A stretch of DNA of 64,000 nucleotides from Myrmaecium sp. VS I D KN 1. Lineage: Eukaryota > Ascomycota > Dothideomycetes > Valsariales > Valsariaceae. Numbering within the stretch: the first letter of the stretch is position 1; each line of letters starts with the position of its first letter. Made by a program: the position numbers and the translations under genes. The notes under the pieces were generated by a model. That model did no database searches and was not told where the DNA came from. It saw nothing but the letters and a program-made list of their open reading frames with translations. The DNA is taken from contig JADQAV010000002.1 in NCBI GenBank assembly GCA_019775845.1, forward strand, positions 2,170,001-2,234,000, read 5' to 3'. This document shows positions 21,467 through 33,211 of the stretch, piece by piece.

Positions 21467-22239
21467 GATGAAGACGATTGGGACAGTATATCGGATTCGC
21501 TGAAAGGGTATCGATACGTGAAGATGAGCTGGAAGTAATGGGCAGGAGGAGGGGATGAGGGGGAGTTCGGTGGGTGTGAGAATGAAGGGCGGAGTTGGAG
21601 TTCCCTTTAAACTGCTCCTCGAACGGGAGGGATGAGCCGAGGCATCTCGGCTCGGTGAACCCTGGGTTGGGTTAATCCATCAGCATGCCAAAACACCATC
21701 ATGATCTAGCCGCAGCCACGACCAAGCATTCGAATATAGTGTGATTATGCCCAGCTATGGATTTCTTCCCAGGAAACTTGAAGTCAAGGGGACTACAGTT
21801 GCGAAAAACTGCTTAGATTCACAAGTCGCTGCGGACTGCCAGGTCGTGCCGCGGGGATAACCCCTGGCTAAATCCGGGGCACATGTGCATCTGTGGAGAA
21901 ATACTTGCAGTACTATGTTGCACAACACCACGACATCGATTTTTCTCTACTGAATGAGACGGATCCCGCAAGCATGTCCGAACTGCTACCAGTTCACCTC
22001 CGGCGTCCAATTCCGGTCCACAAACCCGATGTGAATCCAGGAAGATCGAGACAGGACATACTTCTTGCCTCAGGCCCTTTTCCCCACAAACGGCCATGCC
22101 GCTTCCCGCCTAGCCCGTCCCCGTCCGCCCTGGGACAATTTTCGCCATGGCCCCGCCCCGATTGGACGACGAGCGGCGGCCGAGAGAGCGGACAGCCTTG
22201 GAAGGCCTGCACACTTCCCGTTGAGCAGTCAGTGTAGCA
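21467..22239. promoter_or_regulatory. Divergent promoter region
   Basis: 773 bp between the nitronate monooxygenase and HPPK-DHPS starts. No gene recognised and no specific element assigned. Confidence 0.4.
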
Positions 22240-24188
22240 ATGCGAGCGTCCCTGCGATCCTCACTGTCTGTCCGGGCCCTCGCATTTCCGTTCTTCACTC
22301 CGCCAAGGACCTTCATCGCTGCTCGTCTCGAGCGTGCCGGCGGCCATGGTCTGATCGACCGGTCCTGTCATCCCCACCTCCGGCACTGTTTCGCCACCGG
22401 CGGCGTGAGAGCGATGAGCTCGAGTTCACCTGCGGGACCTGTGACCTCTTCTTCACTCCAGACGCCAGAGAACAAGATGGCTGGCACTCAGGTCCACCGT
22501 GCTTTCGTGGCCTTTGGCAGCAACCTGGGAGATCGCATCGCCATGATCGAGCGGGCGTGCCGGGAGATGGAGTCAGAGGGGGACATCCGCATCATGCGCA
22601 CCAGCTGCCTCTGGGAAACCAAGGCCATGTACGTCGAGGACCAGGCCGACTTTCTGAATGCTGCTTGCGAGGTCAGTCTTTCCACTTCCCCATGTTCGTC
22701 CTAGGTCCAGGTGTGAATGGGGGATGGGAATTACCTCGCTGTTCCTGTCCCTCATTCTTAATTACGGCTTCATACTTGCTCCCTTTTTTTGTCAAATCTT
22801 CTCATACTCACAATCAGCTAGATAAGAACAACCCTGGGCCCCTTTGAGCTTCTGGACCGTCTGCAGTCGATCGAGAACGGGCTCGGCAGAGTCAAGATCA
22901 TCGACAAGGGACCACGCAACATCGACCTGGACATCCTCTTGTACGACGACGAAGTCATCTCCACGGATCGTCTCCAAGTCCCTCATAAGCTGATGCTCGA
23001 ACGGGAGTTTGTGCTCCGGCCGTTGTGCGAGTATGTCACCGACTTCCATTCCCACTCAACATCCAGCCCTCAGGTCTAACTCCCTCTAGGATGATACCAG
23101 ACGAAGTCATTCCTACCTCCCATGTACCCCTTCAAGATCACCTCAACCAGCTCACTCCTGCCGACCCGCCCATGACCACCATCGTCCCTCTTTCCCCCAC
23201 GATGCCGCCCCTCCGTCCTCTGGATCCAAAGAAGAAGACTCACATTATGTCCATCATCAACCTGACTCCTGACTCCTTCTCCGACGGCGGACTCAACTAT
23301 CGAGAATCACCATCAGACTCCTCCTCTTCATTGGCTTCTTCATCTCTCTCCGCCTCCTCCAGCAGCTCAACCGAGCTGGACTCCACCCTCCTCGACACCC
23401 TCCTCACCCACATCCACCACGGCGCCACCATCCTCGACATCGGCGCGCAATCCACCCGCCCCCACTCCACCCGCCTCTCCCCCACCGCCGAGCTCGCCCG
23501 CCTCAAACCCCTCTTCACCCTCCTCCAATCGCCGCGCTGTCCTCCCGAGCTGAAAGAGCAGACCTGCATCTCCCTGGACACCTACCTCGCCCCCGTCGCC
23601 GCCGCCGCCCTCGACTCCGGCGGCACCGTCCACCTCATCAACGACATCTCCGCCGGCCAACTAGACCCAGACATGCTCCCCCTCCTCGGCGGCCACCTCT
23701 GCTCCTCCTCCTCCCCCATCCCTGCGACCACCGTCTGCCTCATGCACATGCGCGGCGACCCCTCCACCATGACCTCCCCCTCCCACACCTCCTACGCCTC
23801 CTACCCCGGCGGCATCCTCGAAGGCGTCGCCACCGAGCTCCTCGCCCGCATTCGCGACGCCGAAGCCGCCGGCATCCGTCGCTGGCGCCTCATCCTCGAC
23901 CCGGGACTGGGCTTCGCCAAAACCGCCGCCGGCAACCTCGAGCTCCTCCGCCGCCTCCCCGAGCTCCGCGCCTGGCCGGGCCTGGTTGGTCTCCCCTGGC
24001 TCGTGGGCCCGAGTCGGAAGCGCTTCGTCGGCGCGCTGACGGGCGTGGCGGAGCCGCGCGAGCGCGTGTTCGGCACGGCGGCGGCGGTGGCGGCGGCGGT
24101 GCAGGGCGGTGCGGATCTTGTTCGGGTGCATGATACCGAGCCCATGCGGCAGGTGGTCGCGGTTGCGGATGCGATTTGGAGGCATTGA
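22240..24188 (+). CDS. Bifunctional HPPK-DHPS folate biosynthesis enzyme
   Basis: Three exons: 22240-22671, 22822-23030 and 23090-24188, with introns of 150 and 59 nt, giving 579 residues. The start at 22240 yields MRASLRSSLSVRALAFPFF, a basic, acid-free leader that looks like a mitochondrial targeting peptide; MAGTQVHRAFVAFGSNLGDR at 22477 is an alternative start. HPPK (about 82-235) shows FGSNLGDR, LWETKAMYV, DFLNAACE and GPRNIDLDILLYDD. DHPS (about 285-575) shows IMSIINLTPDSFSDGG, GATILDIGAQSTRP, INDIS, DPGLGFAKT, VGPSRKRF and DLVRVHDTEPM. A Ser-rich insertion follows the first DHPS strand. The enzyme makes 7,8-dihydropteroate. No dihydroneopterin aldolase domain precedes HPPK, unlike yeast FOL1, so that step must be encoded elsewhere. 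Confidence 0.93.
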
Positions 24189-24886
24189 GTGGGTGGGTGA
24201 CGCGGGTGAGTGTGTGTGTGTATGTGTTTGCTTGGAAGTGTGGGGGGAAGGCATCCAAAAGACGGTTGTGTGTAATTTAAGTGGCATGTTGTTGTACATA
24301 TAGAGAGATAGATGAGTTTCGAACTTGGGCGTGGCTGACCCAGTTGGTGCCTTGCCATTCTTTTCAGTAGTAGGTGCCTCAGTTCCCGTACTCTTACTCA
24401 AATGGAAGCTAGAGTGCAACCGAAGCCCAGCATCATTTCAACGTGGTGAATTTTCTATCCATTCCCGTCCGCACAGAGGAGAGGAGGGGAGGGGAAGACA
24501 TGATGAATGCTGGACGCCATCGGCCAGGGGGGAAAAAAATCCCCATGCAATACAATGCCATGTGTGGTGGTATGGTACGAGCAGTGAGTAACTCGGTAGG
24601 ATGTAGGTACGTCGGGGACCTCCAAGTCGGAAATAGAAAAAGAAAAAGGAGGAAAAGAAGAAATCACACCCAACTGACTCCCCACCCTTTTGAATCTGAA
24701 GAAGAAGCGCCTAAAAACGCCAGTAAACAACTGCCTTCCTTTTCGCCCCTCCTCTTCTCTCCCAACACACCCAGGAATCCGCTCATACAAGTACACAGTC
24801 CTAAGGAGGAGAAAGGGAAAAAGAGCATCTTTTGCATACCCGCCACAATATCGAACGCAACCGCTCCGCCGGCCCGTCCCGTCCAT
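24189..24886. other. Convergent intergenic stretch
   Basis: 3' regions of the folate gene and NUR1. It contains a short GT repeat at about 24209-24228. No gene recognised. Confidence 0.4.
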
Positions 24887-26426
24887 TCAAAACCTCCCCG
24901 TCTCCCTCCTCCGATCCGACTCGCCCCGACTATCCGGCCTCGCCAACCGATGCTGCTGATCAAACAGCAAGCCCTTATGCCTCCTCGCATCGTCCAAGCC
25001 AGCCTGCGTGCCAAACCCCCCGCTACCGCCGCCGCCGCCGCCCAAGGGCATGCTCACCCGCTTGAGCGGACTCCCCTCCCGCTTCGTCGGGCTGAAGTTC
25101 GCCGTCGACTTGCGCAGCGGCGACGCCGCGTGCGTGAAGACGCCTAAGCTGCCGCCGTCACCGCCGCCACCGCCGCCACCAGTCGACGCGTCTCGGAACT
25201 GCGGTTGGCGGATGCTGCCGACGGTGGCGCGGGAGGTGGGGACGACGCCGGGTCCGCGCGGGAGCGGGGAGCCGTAGTCGGCGCCCGTGGTGGTGCTGGT
25301 GCCGACGGCGGTGGAGGTCATGCGGGGAAAGCCGCCGCCGCCGCCGGGTGTATGCGCCGCCGCCGCCGCGGTCGAGCGGGTGAGGCGCTGGGAGGGTTGG
25401 TGGCTGACGTTGTCCGGGTCGTACTGGGCGGCGTAGGCAGGGTTGGGGTTGACGTGGAAGCCGCGCTTCAGGATGGTGCTGGGGGTGTACACGTCCACCT
25501 CGCGGGTCCGCGGCGCGGGCTTCTCTTCGGAGGAACGCGATTTGGGCGGTGGTGTTTGGATGCCGACGTCCCGGACCGGCTTGTTGAGGGTTGGGTGGAC
25601 GAACTTGATGTCATATTCGTTCAATACCTCTTTGTGAATGAGTGCGGAGTCCTTGATTTGTTGAGAGAAGTTCGTATGCAGCATGTGGAGCTGGAGGGAA
25701 AGAAGCACTCCCAGGGCGATCGTCTTGACGACTGTGATGCTCGGTGAAGGATCCAGGCGGTCCAATGGCAGGAAAAGAGAATACACAATGACATGGCCAG
25801 GGCTAAACAAGGAGAAAAGCTGCATGTTCAGGGGTGTCGGGTCCCATACGGCAATTTCCCAGACATCTCGTGTAGCATCAGGGTGTGCGCGGGATTGCGC
25901 GTTCTCGGGAGCTATCAGGTTGGCGATGAACCTCATTGGGGACGAGGAGACTGGCGAGGAGTCCACACGGACGCGCTGAGCCGATGGCGTGTGTGGTACG
26001 GAGTCTACCGGCTGTTCGAACAGGCGGTAGCGACGTTTGCGGGTGAATGTGCTCAGTGCATTCAGCACAGAGATGGCACCAAGAGTCAAGACTGCGCCTG
26101 AGCACTATGTCCACGGTGTTAGCTTTCCGAGGCAGCACATGGGGGCTTATACTTACGATCCGAGCAAGCCAGCCGCTCCCTTTCCGGACCTCGATGTCGC
26201 CAAAGACCTCATCTTCTCCGGATGCGATGGGTGACCTTGAGTTTGCCAGGGCGAGCATGAAGACGAGGTTCACCGCAACGCCGATTATCACGCCCCATTC
26301 CTTCTGGAAGTCCTCCCAGTCATTCGAGTTGAGTTCCTCGTTCGCCCACAGCCACCAGTCGGAAGGGCTCAAGTAGTTCTGTATGCGCTCCTTCAGAGGC
26401 GCTTTGCGGACGAGTCGGGGCGCCAT
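24887..26426 (-). CDS. NUR1: Nuclear rim protein 1 (NUR1-like)
   Basis: Two exons, 26157-26426 and 24887-26104, with a 52-nt intron (GTAAGT donor, CATAG acceptor), giving 495 residues. The N-terminus MAPRLVRKAPLKERIQNYLS, then PSDWWLWANEELNSNDWEDF and an adjoining hydrophobic helix, match the NUR1/Mug154 family of inner nuclear membrane proteins. A second membrane pair is found around LTLGAISVLNALSTF and VVKTIALGVLLSLQLHML. The remainder is a long disordered Ser/Pro/Gly-rich tail with several poly-Gly runs. In yeast, Nur1 works with heterochromatin and rDNA tethering at the nuclear envelope. The gene is divergent from V-ATPase subunit F. Confidence 0.88.
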
Positions 26427-27035
26427 CGCGGAGTCTTATGCGGAGGGTTCGTCGGTGAAACAGAGAAAACCACGTCGATAGCGCGATGGAGGCTTCAGTA
26501 GTTCTGAAAGGCGTGGGACATGTTCAGGCCCTCGCGCACGCAGTGACCGTGAGGGACAAAGAGGTAGGTGAAAGGGTTCTTTGTCCTGGGCGATGCTTGT
26601 TTACGGGGGTGTGGAGAGCTACTAGCGCAGGTTAGGTAGGGACAGCGGTTTGGAGCTCCGAACTTTTTGGTGCTCGAAACGTCCCCACGTGACTTGCATC
26701 ATACAAGACAGTTTGTAACCACAAACTGCAGTGCATCTCCAGTGGTTACAATTATGTTTGATGGAACTATCACTTCAGATTTACTTATAGCGCTAGATAA
26801 ACTGGACGAAATGTAGGTATACTTTAACCACTTTAGTTCAGTGTCAAAAACTACCTAGAAACTGCGTCGGTCAGCCTTGCCAAGAAACGACGCGGAATCA
26901 CAGATTCCCCGCCGCTCCGTCCACCGGCCATCACCGTCACTCCTCCGCCCAAGCTATCGAGGCAACTCGAGAGATCAGCTAGCTAGGTAGTGATCCTCTC
27001 GCAATCCTCTCACATCTGGCCCTCTCCTGCCCGCT
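26427..27035. promoter_or_regulatory. Divergent promoter region, NUR1 / V-ATPase subunit F
   Basis: 609 bp between two start codons. The central part (26700-26860) is AT-richer than its surroundings. No gene recognised. Confidence 0.4.
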
Positions 27036-27693
27036 ATGGCTGCTCCCGCGTCAGCCTACAAGGACCGCCAATTCCTCGCCGTCATCGGTGACGAGGTAAT
27101 GAGGAGCTCCCCGTCGTCGCCCTCCCCTCGGCAGCAAGCTAACACCCCCTCGCGCTCAGGACACTGTGACCGGTCTGCTCCTCGCCGGCATCGGTGTAAG
27201 CTCTTCTCTCCTCTCCAAAGCCGTCTTCTCCATCACAAGCTGACCGAGCCTTCCTCAATCGTACAGCACGTCACCCAACCTCCGGACAACCAAAAGAACT
27301 TCCTCGTCGTCGACCAGAAGACCGAGACCTCGGCCATCGAGGATGCTTTTGACAACTTCGTCACGAAGCGCAAGGATATCGCCATCCTGCTCATCAATCA
27401 GCACGTACGTCCTACCTCACCTCCACCACTTCTCAGAGCTATGCCTCGTCCCTCTCCATACATCTGAAAGACCCCGAAGCCCAAGCTACTCCTCCTACAG
27501 CGTACATCGCAATGCCGCAGTCGCTGATACCATCACTTTGTCTGTACAACAGATCGCCGAGCGCATCCGTCACCGAGTCGACACGTACACCGCCGCCTTC
27601 CCCGCACTGCTCGAGATCCCCTCCAAGGACCACCCGTACGACCCGGAAAAGGATAGCGTACTGAGGCGGGTGCGGAGGCTGTTCGGCGAGTAA
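27036..27693 (+). CDS. VMA7: V-type ATPase subunit F
   Basis: Four exons: 27036-27095, 27160-27195 (36 nt), 27267-27404 and 27553-27693. Introns are 64, 71 and 148 nt, giving 124 residues, the usual length. All junctions fall between codons (phase 0). Family blocks are [58 protein letters not shown] and [20 protein letters not shown]. Subunit F belongs to the central stalk of the V1 sector and couples ATP hydrolysis to proton pumping at vacuolar and endosomal membranes. The spliced product has no gaps relative to the family. Confidence 0.95.
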
Positions 27694-28479
27694 AGAGAAA
27701 ACGAACTCCCGCGAGTGTCAACCGGCTCGCATGGCACGGAGGTCTTCGCGCCCAACCGTCCGGAACCAATCTGCAGGCATGGCGGTCATCGGAGTACGCG
27801 AACGCCCCGGTTGAAGTGCATGTTGAAAAAGCTCTTGAGATGATGATTGAACAATACATGGTCTGGCGGACTATGTGGTACTCGAGGGGTCCATGCCAGA
27901 CTTGCATGATGGAGCAATCTGAACGAGCTCTGCACAAGTCCAATGCCAGAATATATCGAGTACTCGGAGTTGAGGCTGCGTTGATATAACATATATGATA
28001 AGATACCACGATTATAGACAGCAAGTTCAAATCATGCTCCTCGCATTAGAGGCTTCCGCGCGTTTACATCATGGCTGCATCCTGTACGGATTACCAATAG
28101 CATATTGCCCCGGACCTCCCAAAACCCTTCGATTTGTTCACCATAAATGTCAACCAGCCAATGGGGATGTCGAATATCTCAAGAGGGACAGGGATTAATG
28201 TAAATTCAGCTGAAAGAATACAGCGTTGACAGATCTCAACATGGTTTCAACGCAAGGAAGATAGCGAACTCCACCTTCCAACTTCAGGATTAGGTATATT
28301 TCAGACGAATGAACTCTCAGGAAAACTACAGGTGATGCGTGACTCGTGACGTGATGATGAAGACCGATCAGGATTACTTTCCGGCGAAACCTTCCCGGCC
28401 GCTCGAAGCAACTCCATGACATACCAGCTACCAAGGCCCATAATCAAGTAAGCTAAAGGACAGGCCGTCCAATAATCTT
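27694..28479. other. Convergent intergenic stretch
   Basis: Between the 3' ends of VMA7 and the NPC2-like gene. No coding, tRNA or repeat feature recognised. Confidence 0.4.
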
Positions 28480-29241
28480 CTAACGACGGCCGAATGTGAC
28501 CCTAGCTTTGAGGCAAGTGATAGTTGCCTCAGTATCATTGGTGAAGACGTTGGCAAGGACTTGGTAGTTCCCCTGTCGGACAGTATTAGCGCTGTTCAGT
28601 TGCTCAGGCGAGCAGGAATGATGCACTTACAGGAGGGATCTCCTTGGGCAGGTCAACGTTCTTCTTGATGGTTGTCTTGCCCTCCTCGAGCGGGCATTCA
28701 AGATCAACCTCGCTGAGGTGGTCGCATAGGTCGGCCTCCTGGTTGATCAGGGTGATAAGGCCGTACTTGACTTGCAGATGCACCTTGGCGCCCTTCTCAA
28801 CCCTCTCTCTGAAGGTTCCGGAGGCGACGATCGACAGGGTCTTGCCACTGTTGTCATGGAGCACTACGAGTCAGCGTGGTTGTCGCAGAAAAGAGTGTGT
28901 TGCGCCACTGTGGTATCGCAGAATCATGAAAGGAAGGGCCCAGATATGTGACTCTCAACGGGCTCCAGACGACAAAGTGAATCGACCATCAATGTAGTCA
29001 TCAAAGCAAGAGATACGTACGGCTCAGGAGGATTCGGGCTCAGGTCGACCTTCTCGATCTGCAGGATGTCGTCGTCGGCCGAAGCGCAGTAGTACAGCGG
29101 GTTCTCGCCAGGCACCTTGAGCTCGTCGCTAACAGAGGCTTGCTCCTTGACCAGGCCGCCGAACCATGATGAATCTTCGGTGTAGCGAGCGGAGATCCCG
29201 CAGGCCAGGAAGGCCGGGAGAATAAGAGGAGCGAACTTCAT
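28480..29241 (-). CDS. npc2: NPC2-type phosphatidylglycerol/phosphatidylinositol transfer protein
   Basis: Three exons: 29021-29241, 28631-28847 and 28480-28572. Introns are 173 and 58 nt, giving 176 residues. A signal peptide starts [18 protein letters not shown]. The ML domain follows with [79 protein letters not shown] and [11 protein letters not shown]. The cysteines expected for the disulfides are present. Proteins of this family bind lipids or sterols in the vacuolar lumen or secretory path. The long first intron acceptor (28848) was chosen to restore the conserved NPPEP-GKTL junction. An in-frame upstream extension to 29385 is not used because the signal peptide sits at 29241. Confidence 0.94.
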
Positions 29242-30566
29242 GATGTTGGAAAGATGGGCGCAAGAGCTGGTGGAGTGGTTGCTCTGCTCTGCTCTGTATA
29301 TGTTTGGCCCGGATGATAAGGTGGAGAGGTTGGGGTTGCGGGTGGTAGGTGAGTACTGTAGTAGCGAGTGGAGAGAGGCGGTCACGGCGGCGATAGCGGT
29401 TGTGATCTAGTGACGGGGCCGCCTAGTGAGCCCTGCGATGTCTGGCTGCCGCGCACGTGCACGATGACGACGGACATTGATGGCTTGGCGTCTACACCTA
29501 CAACATATGGCTTTTGCTATGCCGCTGCAGCTACACAGCATGTACCTGTCACTTGCATTCTGATGCCTCTAAGTTTACGGATCATCCCCTCAAAGACACA
29601 ATTCCATCTGACCGTCCGGCCGATGTCGATATTTGAAAGGACTGAAATATAAGCCTTGTGCACCAAGTACGGAGGTTTCGCCTTGTATGAAAGAATTCAT
29701 GCCCGTAACCATCCTTTCGCTGGAACATAAGGCCCGTTCCGCTTTTACCATGGGGGCGAGACATACTAGGTACCCTTCGAAATATCTGCCTTGAAGTAAT
29801 CAGTTTTATACCCGCCAGAGAAATCGAAACCTATCGCAGGAAGAACCTTACATGAACAGACACTTTTCGAGCGATTGACGTGCAGGCTGTTCTCCTAAGA
29901 ACTTAACCCAGTTAAGTCCACGCAACACATTGCTGCTTGTACCTACGTGTCGCTCTGGGTCTCCATTAAGCCACCAATACACTCCCGGTCGTGCAGTCGG
30001 TCACCGGCTTAACAGAGGTCTCAAGGCGCCATAAAAGACGGTTCGTGGATTTCTACGGGTAACGAGGCCTTCGAGTACCAAAGTAGGTAAGTCTAGCAAG
30101 GCCAGAGGGGCTGCCTCCAACTGGGTACAGGAGTGGCGCTTGCAGACGTAGTATCGTTGCCAGCAGAGTCGGTTGAAAGGGACAAGGAAAGCGCGAGCGA
30201 GAAAACTTTGAGAAAAGGGTGATAGCAGATGTATGAAAGTGGTGACGATCTAGCAGGCCCACGGTATAAAGAAAACAGATACGCCAGATAACCTGAGTTT
30301 CATGAAAGGCAGATAAAGATCAAAGGTGCAGCTCCCTGATAATTCTGGTTATAAGTTGTGCAAATCGTATCCAGCCAGTAGTTGTTGGTAAGGTTGGCGA
30401 TTATTAAGTCGCGACAGCAGTGCTATTTGGCTACCATTGCGGTCTTTGGTCTATAACCCCATCCTCGTGCATGCCGGAATATGCGTTAAGTGATATCAGA
30501 ACATCGATAGCTAATGACCTCCCTATGCACATGATGATGTCCATTGACCCCGCCGGCTTCTGTAGA
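29242..30566. other. Intergenic stretch, no gene seen
   Basis: 1.3 kb between the NPC2-like start and the 3' end of the CUE1-like gene. Composition is mixed, with no repeat or long credible frame. Confidence 0.4.
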
Positions 30567-31304
30567 TTAGGCCGCTTCATTTTGCGCCCGCGCAGCTCTA
30601 TCTTTCTCCTCAAGCTTCCGTCTCGCAGCCAGAATCATCTCCTCTCGTCGCTTTTGCAAGAGCTGTTGCCTCTCCTGCTTGTTGGTAGACCACGACGACT
30701 TCGGACCGGGTGTAGTCCCGGAGGATGCTTCGGATGGTGCTGCATTAAGCTTCGAGGCTAGGTTGTAACGTGTTATCAGATCGGGATGACTCGCTTTGGA
30801 GCCTGCCGGGGTAGCTGAGCGGGATGGTGTATTGCTTGATGGATTTGAAGGGGGTAGCTGGGGCTGGAAAGACGGTGGAGCCTGTGAAAAGACATCGTCA
30901 GCATGTTGGCCAACCTCAATGAGTCCGCCGGCCTTCCCGCTCTGTTTGCCGCTTCATGCCATCACACTTGCGGTAGAAGTATATCCTCCCGTTCGCGCGG
31001 GTTACTGAGCCATGTAAACACTCACCGTTTCTAGACCACCCTCACTAAGCACCCGCTCGGACGTCGCTGCAACATTTCCGCCATTCCTTTGCAGATCCCA
31101 AGCAATATCCCGCCTATTCAAGTGCGGGAAGATCTGTGCAACCTGTTCTACTTGCGCCGGATTGACCCGCCGCCCGGCTCGAGGTGCAGCAGCACTGCTG
31201 GAGGGTGCGCTGCTGTTCGGCGAAGAGAAATACCATCGTATTATGAAAATGACGACGATAGTCACAACAAGGAGTTGCGGTATGTTCAGTGTTTGCTCTG
31301 TCAT
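30567..31304 (-). CDS. CUE1: CUE-domain ER membrane protein, CUE1-like
   Basis: Two exons, 31026-31304 and 30567-30881, with a 144-nt phase-0 intron, giving 197 residues. The N-terminal helix MTEQTLNIPQLLVVTIVVIF is a membrane anchor. A CUE domain follows (about 47-90): VNPAQVEQVAQIFPHLNRRD, then IAWDLQRNGGNVAATSERVL. The C-terminal helix WSTNKQERQQLLQKRREEMI ending in KDRAARAQNEAA resembles the Ubc7-binding region of yeast Cue1. Such a protein would recruit and activate the E2 Ubc7 at the ER membrane for ER-associated degradation. The frame is open further upstream, but the start is placed at the anchor helix. Confidence 0.85.
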
Positions 31305-31980
31305 CCTCGGAAATGGTGTGACGTCCGGGGGAGTTGCGGGGAGCGAGGAAGGAGCGGCGCGGGCGACGGTGAATGAGCAACGGCGGGCTGAAAGAATGTA
31401 ACCGGGTGTTGTCTCTGGGAAGTTGCCGTACTGCTTGTGCCTGACGGTGAGCTGCAGTGTGTATGCTACCACGTCTACCTGCCGTGGGGGTTTGGATCGA
31501 TACCTTAGGAACCGAAGGTAAAGCGGGCCAAGTCGTTGGGCGGAAGTGTCACCAACCGTATGGCCGTGCAGTTTCCGGCTTGGCGCGCGGAAGGGCCACC
31601 TTTTTAGCGGCAAGGCTGAATTTCCATCCTGAGGCCTCCAGCCGACATCAAGGTCAACAACAACCGCTCAAGATATCACCACTGCTCCTCCCAAAGACGT
31701 TACACGCTCTCCACACGGATCATAGGCCCCCCACGTTCAGCCTGCGCTCCGCCATGGGGATGAGACTCTAGCCCGCGACCCATGCCGCGTTGTTTGCGGT
31801 CAGCGCGCTTCCAGACCTCTGCTATAATCCTGTGGTAGTTACTGCACGGTAAATACTACAGTTTATCCAAGCCGTCCACCGTGACCAGGGCGTCCGCCGT
31901 GTCCAAGTCGCTCACCGTGCCCAAGTCGTTCACCGTATCCAGTCCGTTAATCCAGAGTAGCAACTTAGCAACTGCTCACA
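31305..31980. promoter_or_regulatory. Divergent promoter region with short tandem repeat
   Basis: 676 bp between the CUE1-like start and the barwin-fold protein start. It contains an 18-bp tandem repeat just upstream of the latter. No gene recognised. Confidence 0.4.
31866..31937. repeat. 18-bp imperfect tandem repeat, four units
   Basis: Units of the type TCCAAGTCGTTCACCGTG, four in a row with about 3-5 differences between neighbours, then a decayed partial copy. The array ends 44 bp before the ATG at 31981, so it lies in the likely 5' untranslated region. Confidence 0.8.
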
Positions 31981-32680
31981 ATGGCCTCCATAGTAGGAGC
32001 TGCTGCTCTGGCGGAGGGCCCTTCTGCTCCTCCACCATATTCCATCAACCCTTCAGTTCCAGAGTGGGAGACAGGAGACACCAATCTCGAAAATCAACAA
32101 GTTCATTCTACCATCAGCAGTTGGACAGCTACGCTCAGATCCAAATTCGACAAGATCCTTCCACCAGACAAGAGGTACTTCACACTAAACCGCAAGGCTT
32201 TTGTCCTGGTTCTTGCTGCAATCATGATCTCCTCTATCGCTTTGATCGCTGGTCTCGCCGTCGGTCTCACCGTTGGGAAACCGGTCGCTGAGTAAGAGAG
32301 GCCGTACATCATTTTTCCATTTTGCTAACAGGCTTCGCCGTAGCAACCGTCCTTTCCATGGAGGTAAAGCAACTACTGGCGACATGACCTACTACGACCC
32401 CGGCCTGGGCGCTTGTGGCATTTCCTCGAGCTCCAGCGACTTGATCGTCGCAGTCTCTGGGCAGGTCTTTGATCCTCAGACCCCCAATGGCAACCCTAAC
32501 AACAACCCCCTCTGTGGACGCAAGATCCGCGTTTCAAGAAACGGAAAGACCGTTGATGTGACTCTCGTTGATCGCTGTGCCAGCTGTCAGGCCAATGGCA
32601 TCGACGTTTCTCCCACTGCGTTCAGCAAGCTGGCTGATCAGAGTCTGGGACGTGTTACAGTGGACTGGGTTTGGCTCTGA
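31981..32680 (+). CDS. Membrane-anchored barwin/expansin-like (DPBB) protein
   Basis: Two exons, 31981-32291 and 32344-32680, with a 52-nt intron (GTAAGA donor, GCTAAC branch), giving 215 residues. The acceptor CTAACAG at 32331 is also in frame but too close to the branch. A Pro/Ser-rich cytosolic part is followed by a basic stretch and one membrane helix (AFVLVLAAIMISSIALIAGL, about 78-97). The outside domain has double-psi beta-barrel marks: GDMTYYDPGLGACGISSSSS, NPLCGRKIRVSRNGKTVDV, TLVDRCASCQANGIDVSPTA and LGRVTVDWVWL. This family includes RlpA-like and barwin-related proteins of the cell wall. Type II anchoring at the plasma membrane or secretory pathway is inferred. The exact activity is unknown. 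Confidence 0.87.
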
Positions 32681-33211
32681 AGCATATTCTCTTCATGATG
32701 GTGACGACCTCAAGTTAGAAGATGCTGGGGACCGGTTGGGGACTTGCTGGGGATTTGCTAGAGATTCACTAAAGACTTGCCGAACAGCACCTTGATCTCG
32801 TCAGGACGAGAAGAGACCCCGAGTTCGATACTAAGATGACAGATTATGCTCTAAGACAACTCAAAAACGAAGATGAGATGATACAGAGTTAGCTAGATAC
32901 GGATTTTTGGAGGGAAATACTTCCAAAGCTGGGTAGAAGCCCATTGCGGTGGCAATAAAGACATATATCTTGCACACATTTGCACAATGTCCCAGTGCCT
33001 TCATTATGTGAATGTGTGATGGATAGCATGCGCAGTGCTGGTATTCACTGGACCAGTTGAAGTCAGATCTCGAAGTGCCGGATTAGGTAAGGCGCTGATG
33101 GCCGATGCACCGCAGGTGCTTCCGCGATGGCTGCGCGACGAGCGGACGACCTTACTAGCTTTCAACAGCTGCCGCCGATCCTGCATAAGAGCTGTCTCAG
33201 GCACCGCGGAG
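32681..33211. other. Intergenic stretch, no gene seen
   Basis: Between two plus-strand genes. The frame of the downstream gene stays open back to 33035, but that part is treated as untranslated. Confidence 0.4.

Noticed and set aside
28340-28375. TGATGATGA resembling a C-box of a C/D snoRNA.
   Set aside because: No D-box or terminal stem at suitable distance on either strand.
32292-32331. A 40-nt intron in the barwin-fold gene ending at CTAACAG.
   Set aside because: The branch sequence would overlap the acceptor; the GTAG at 32343 gives normal spacing and the same frame.
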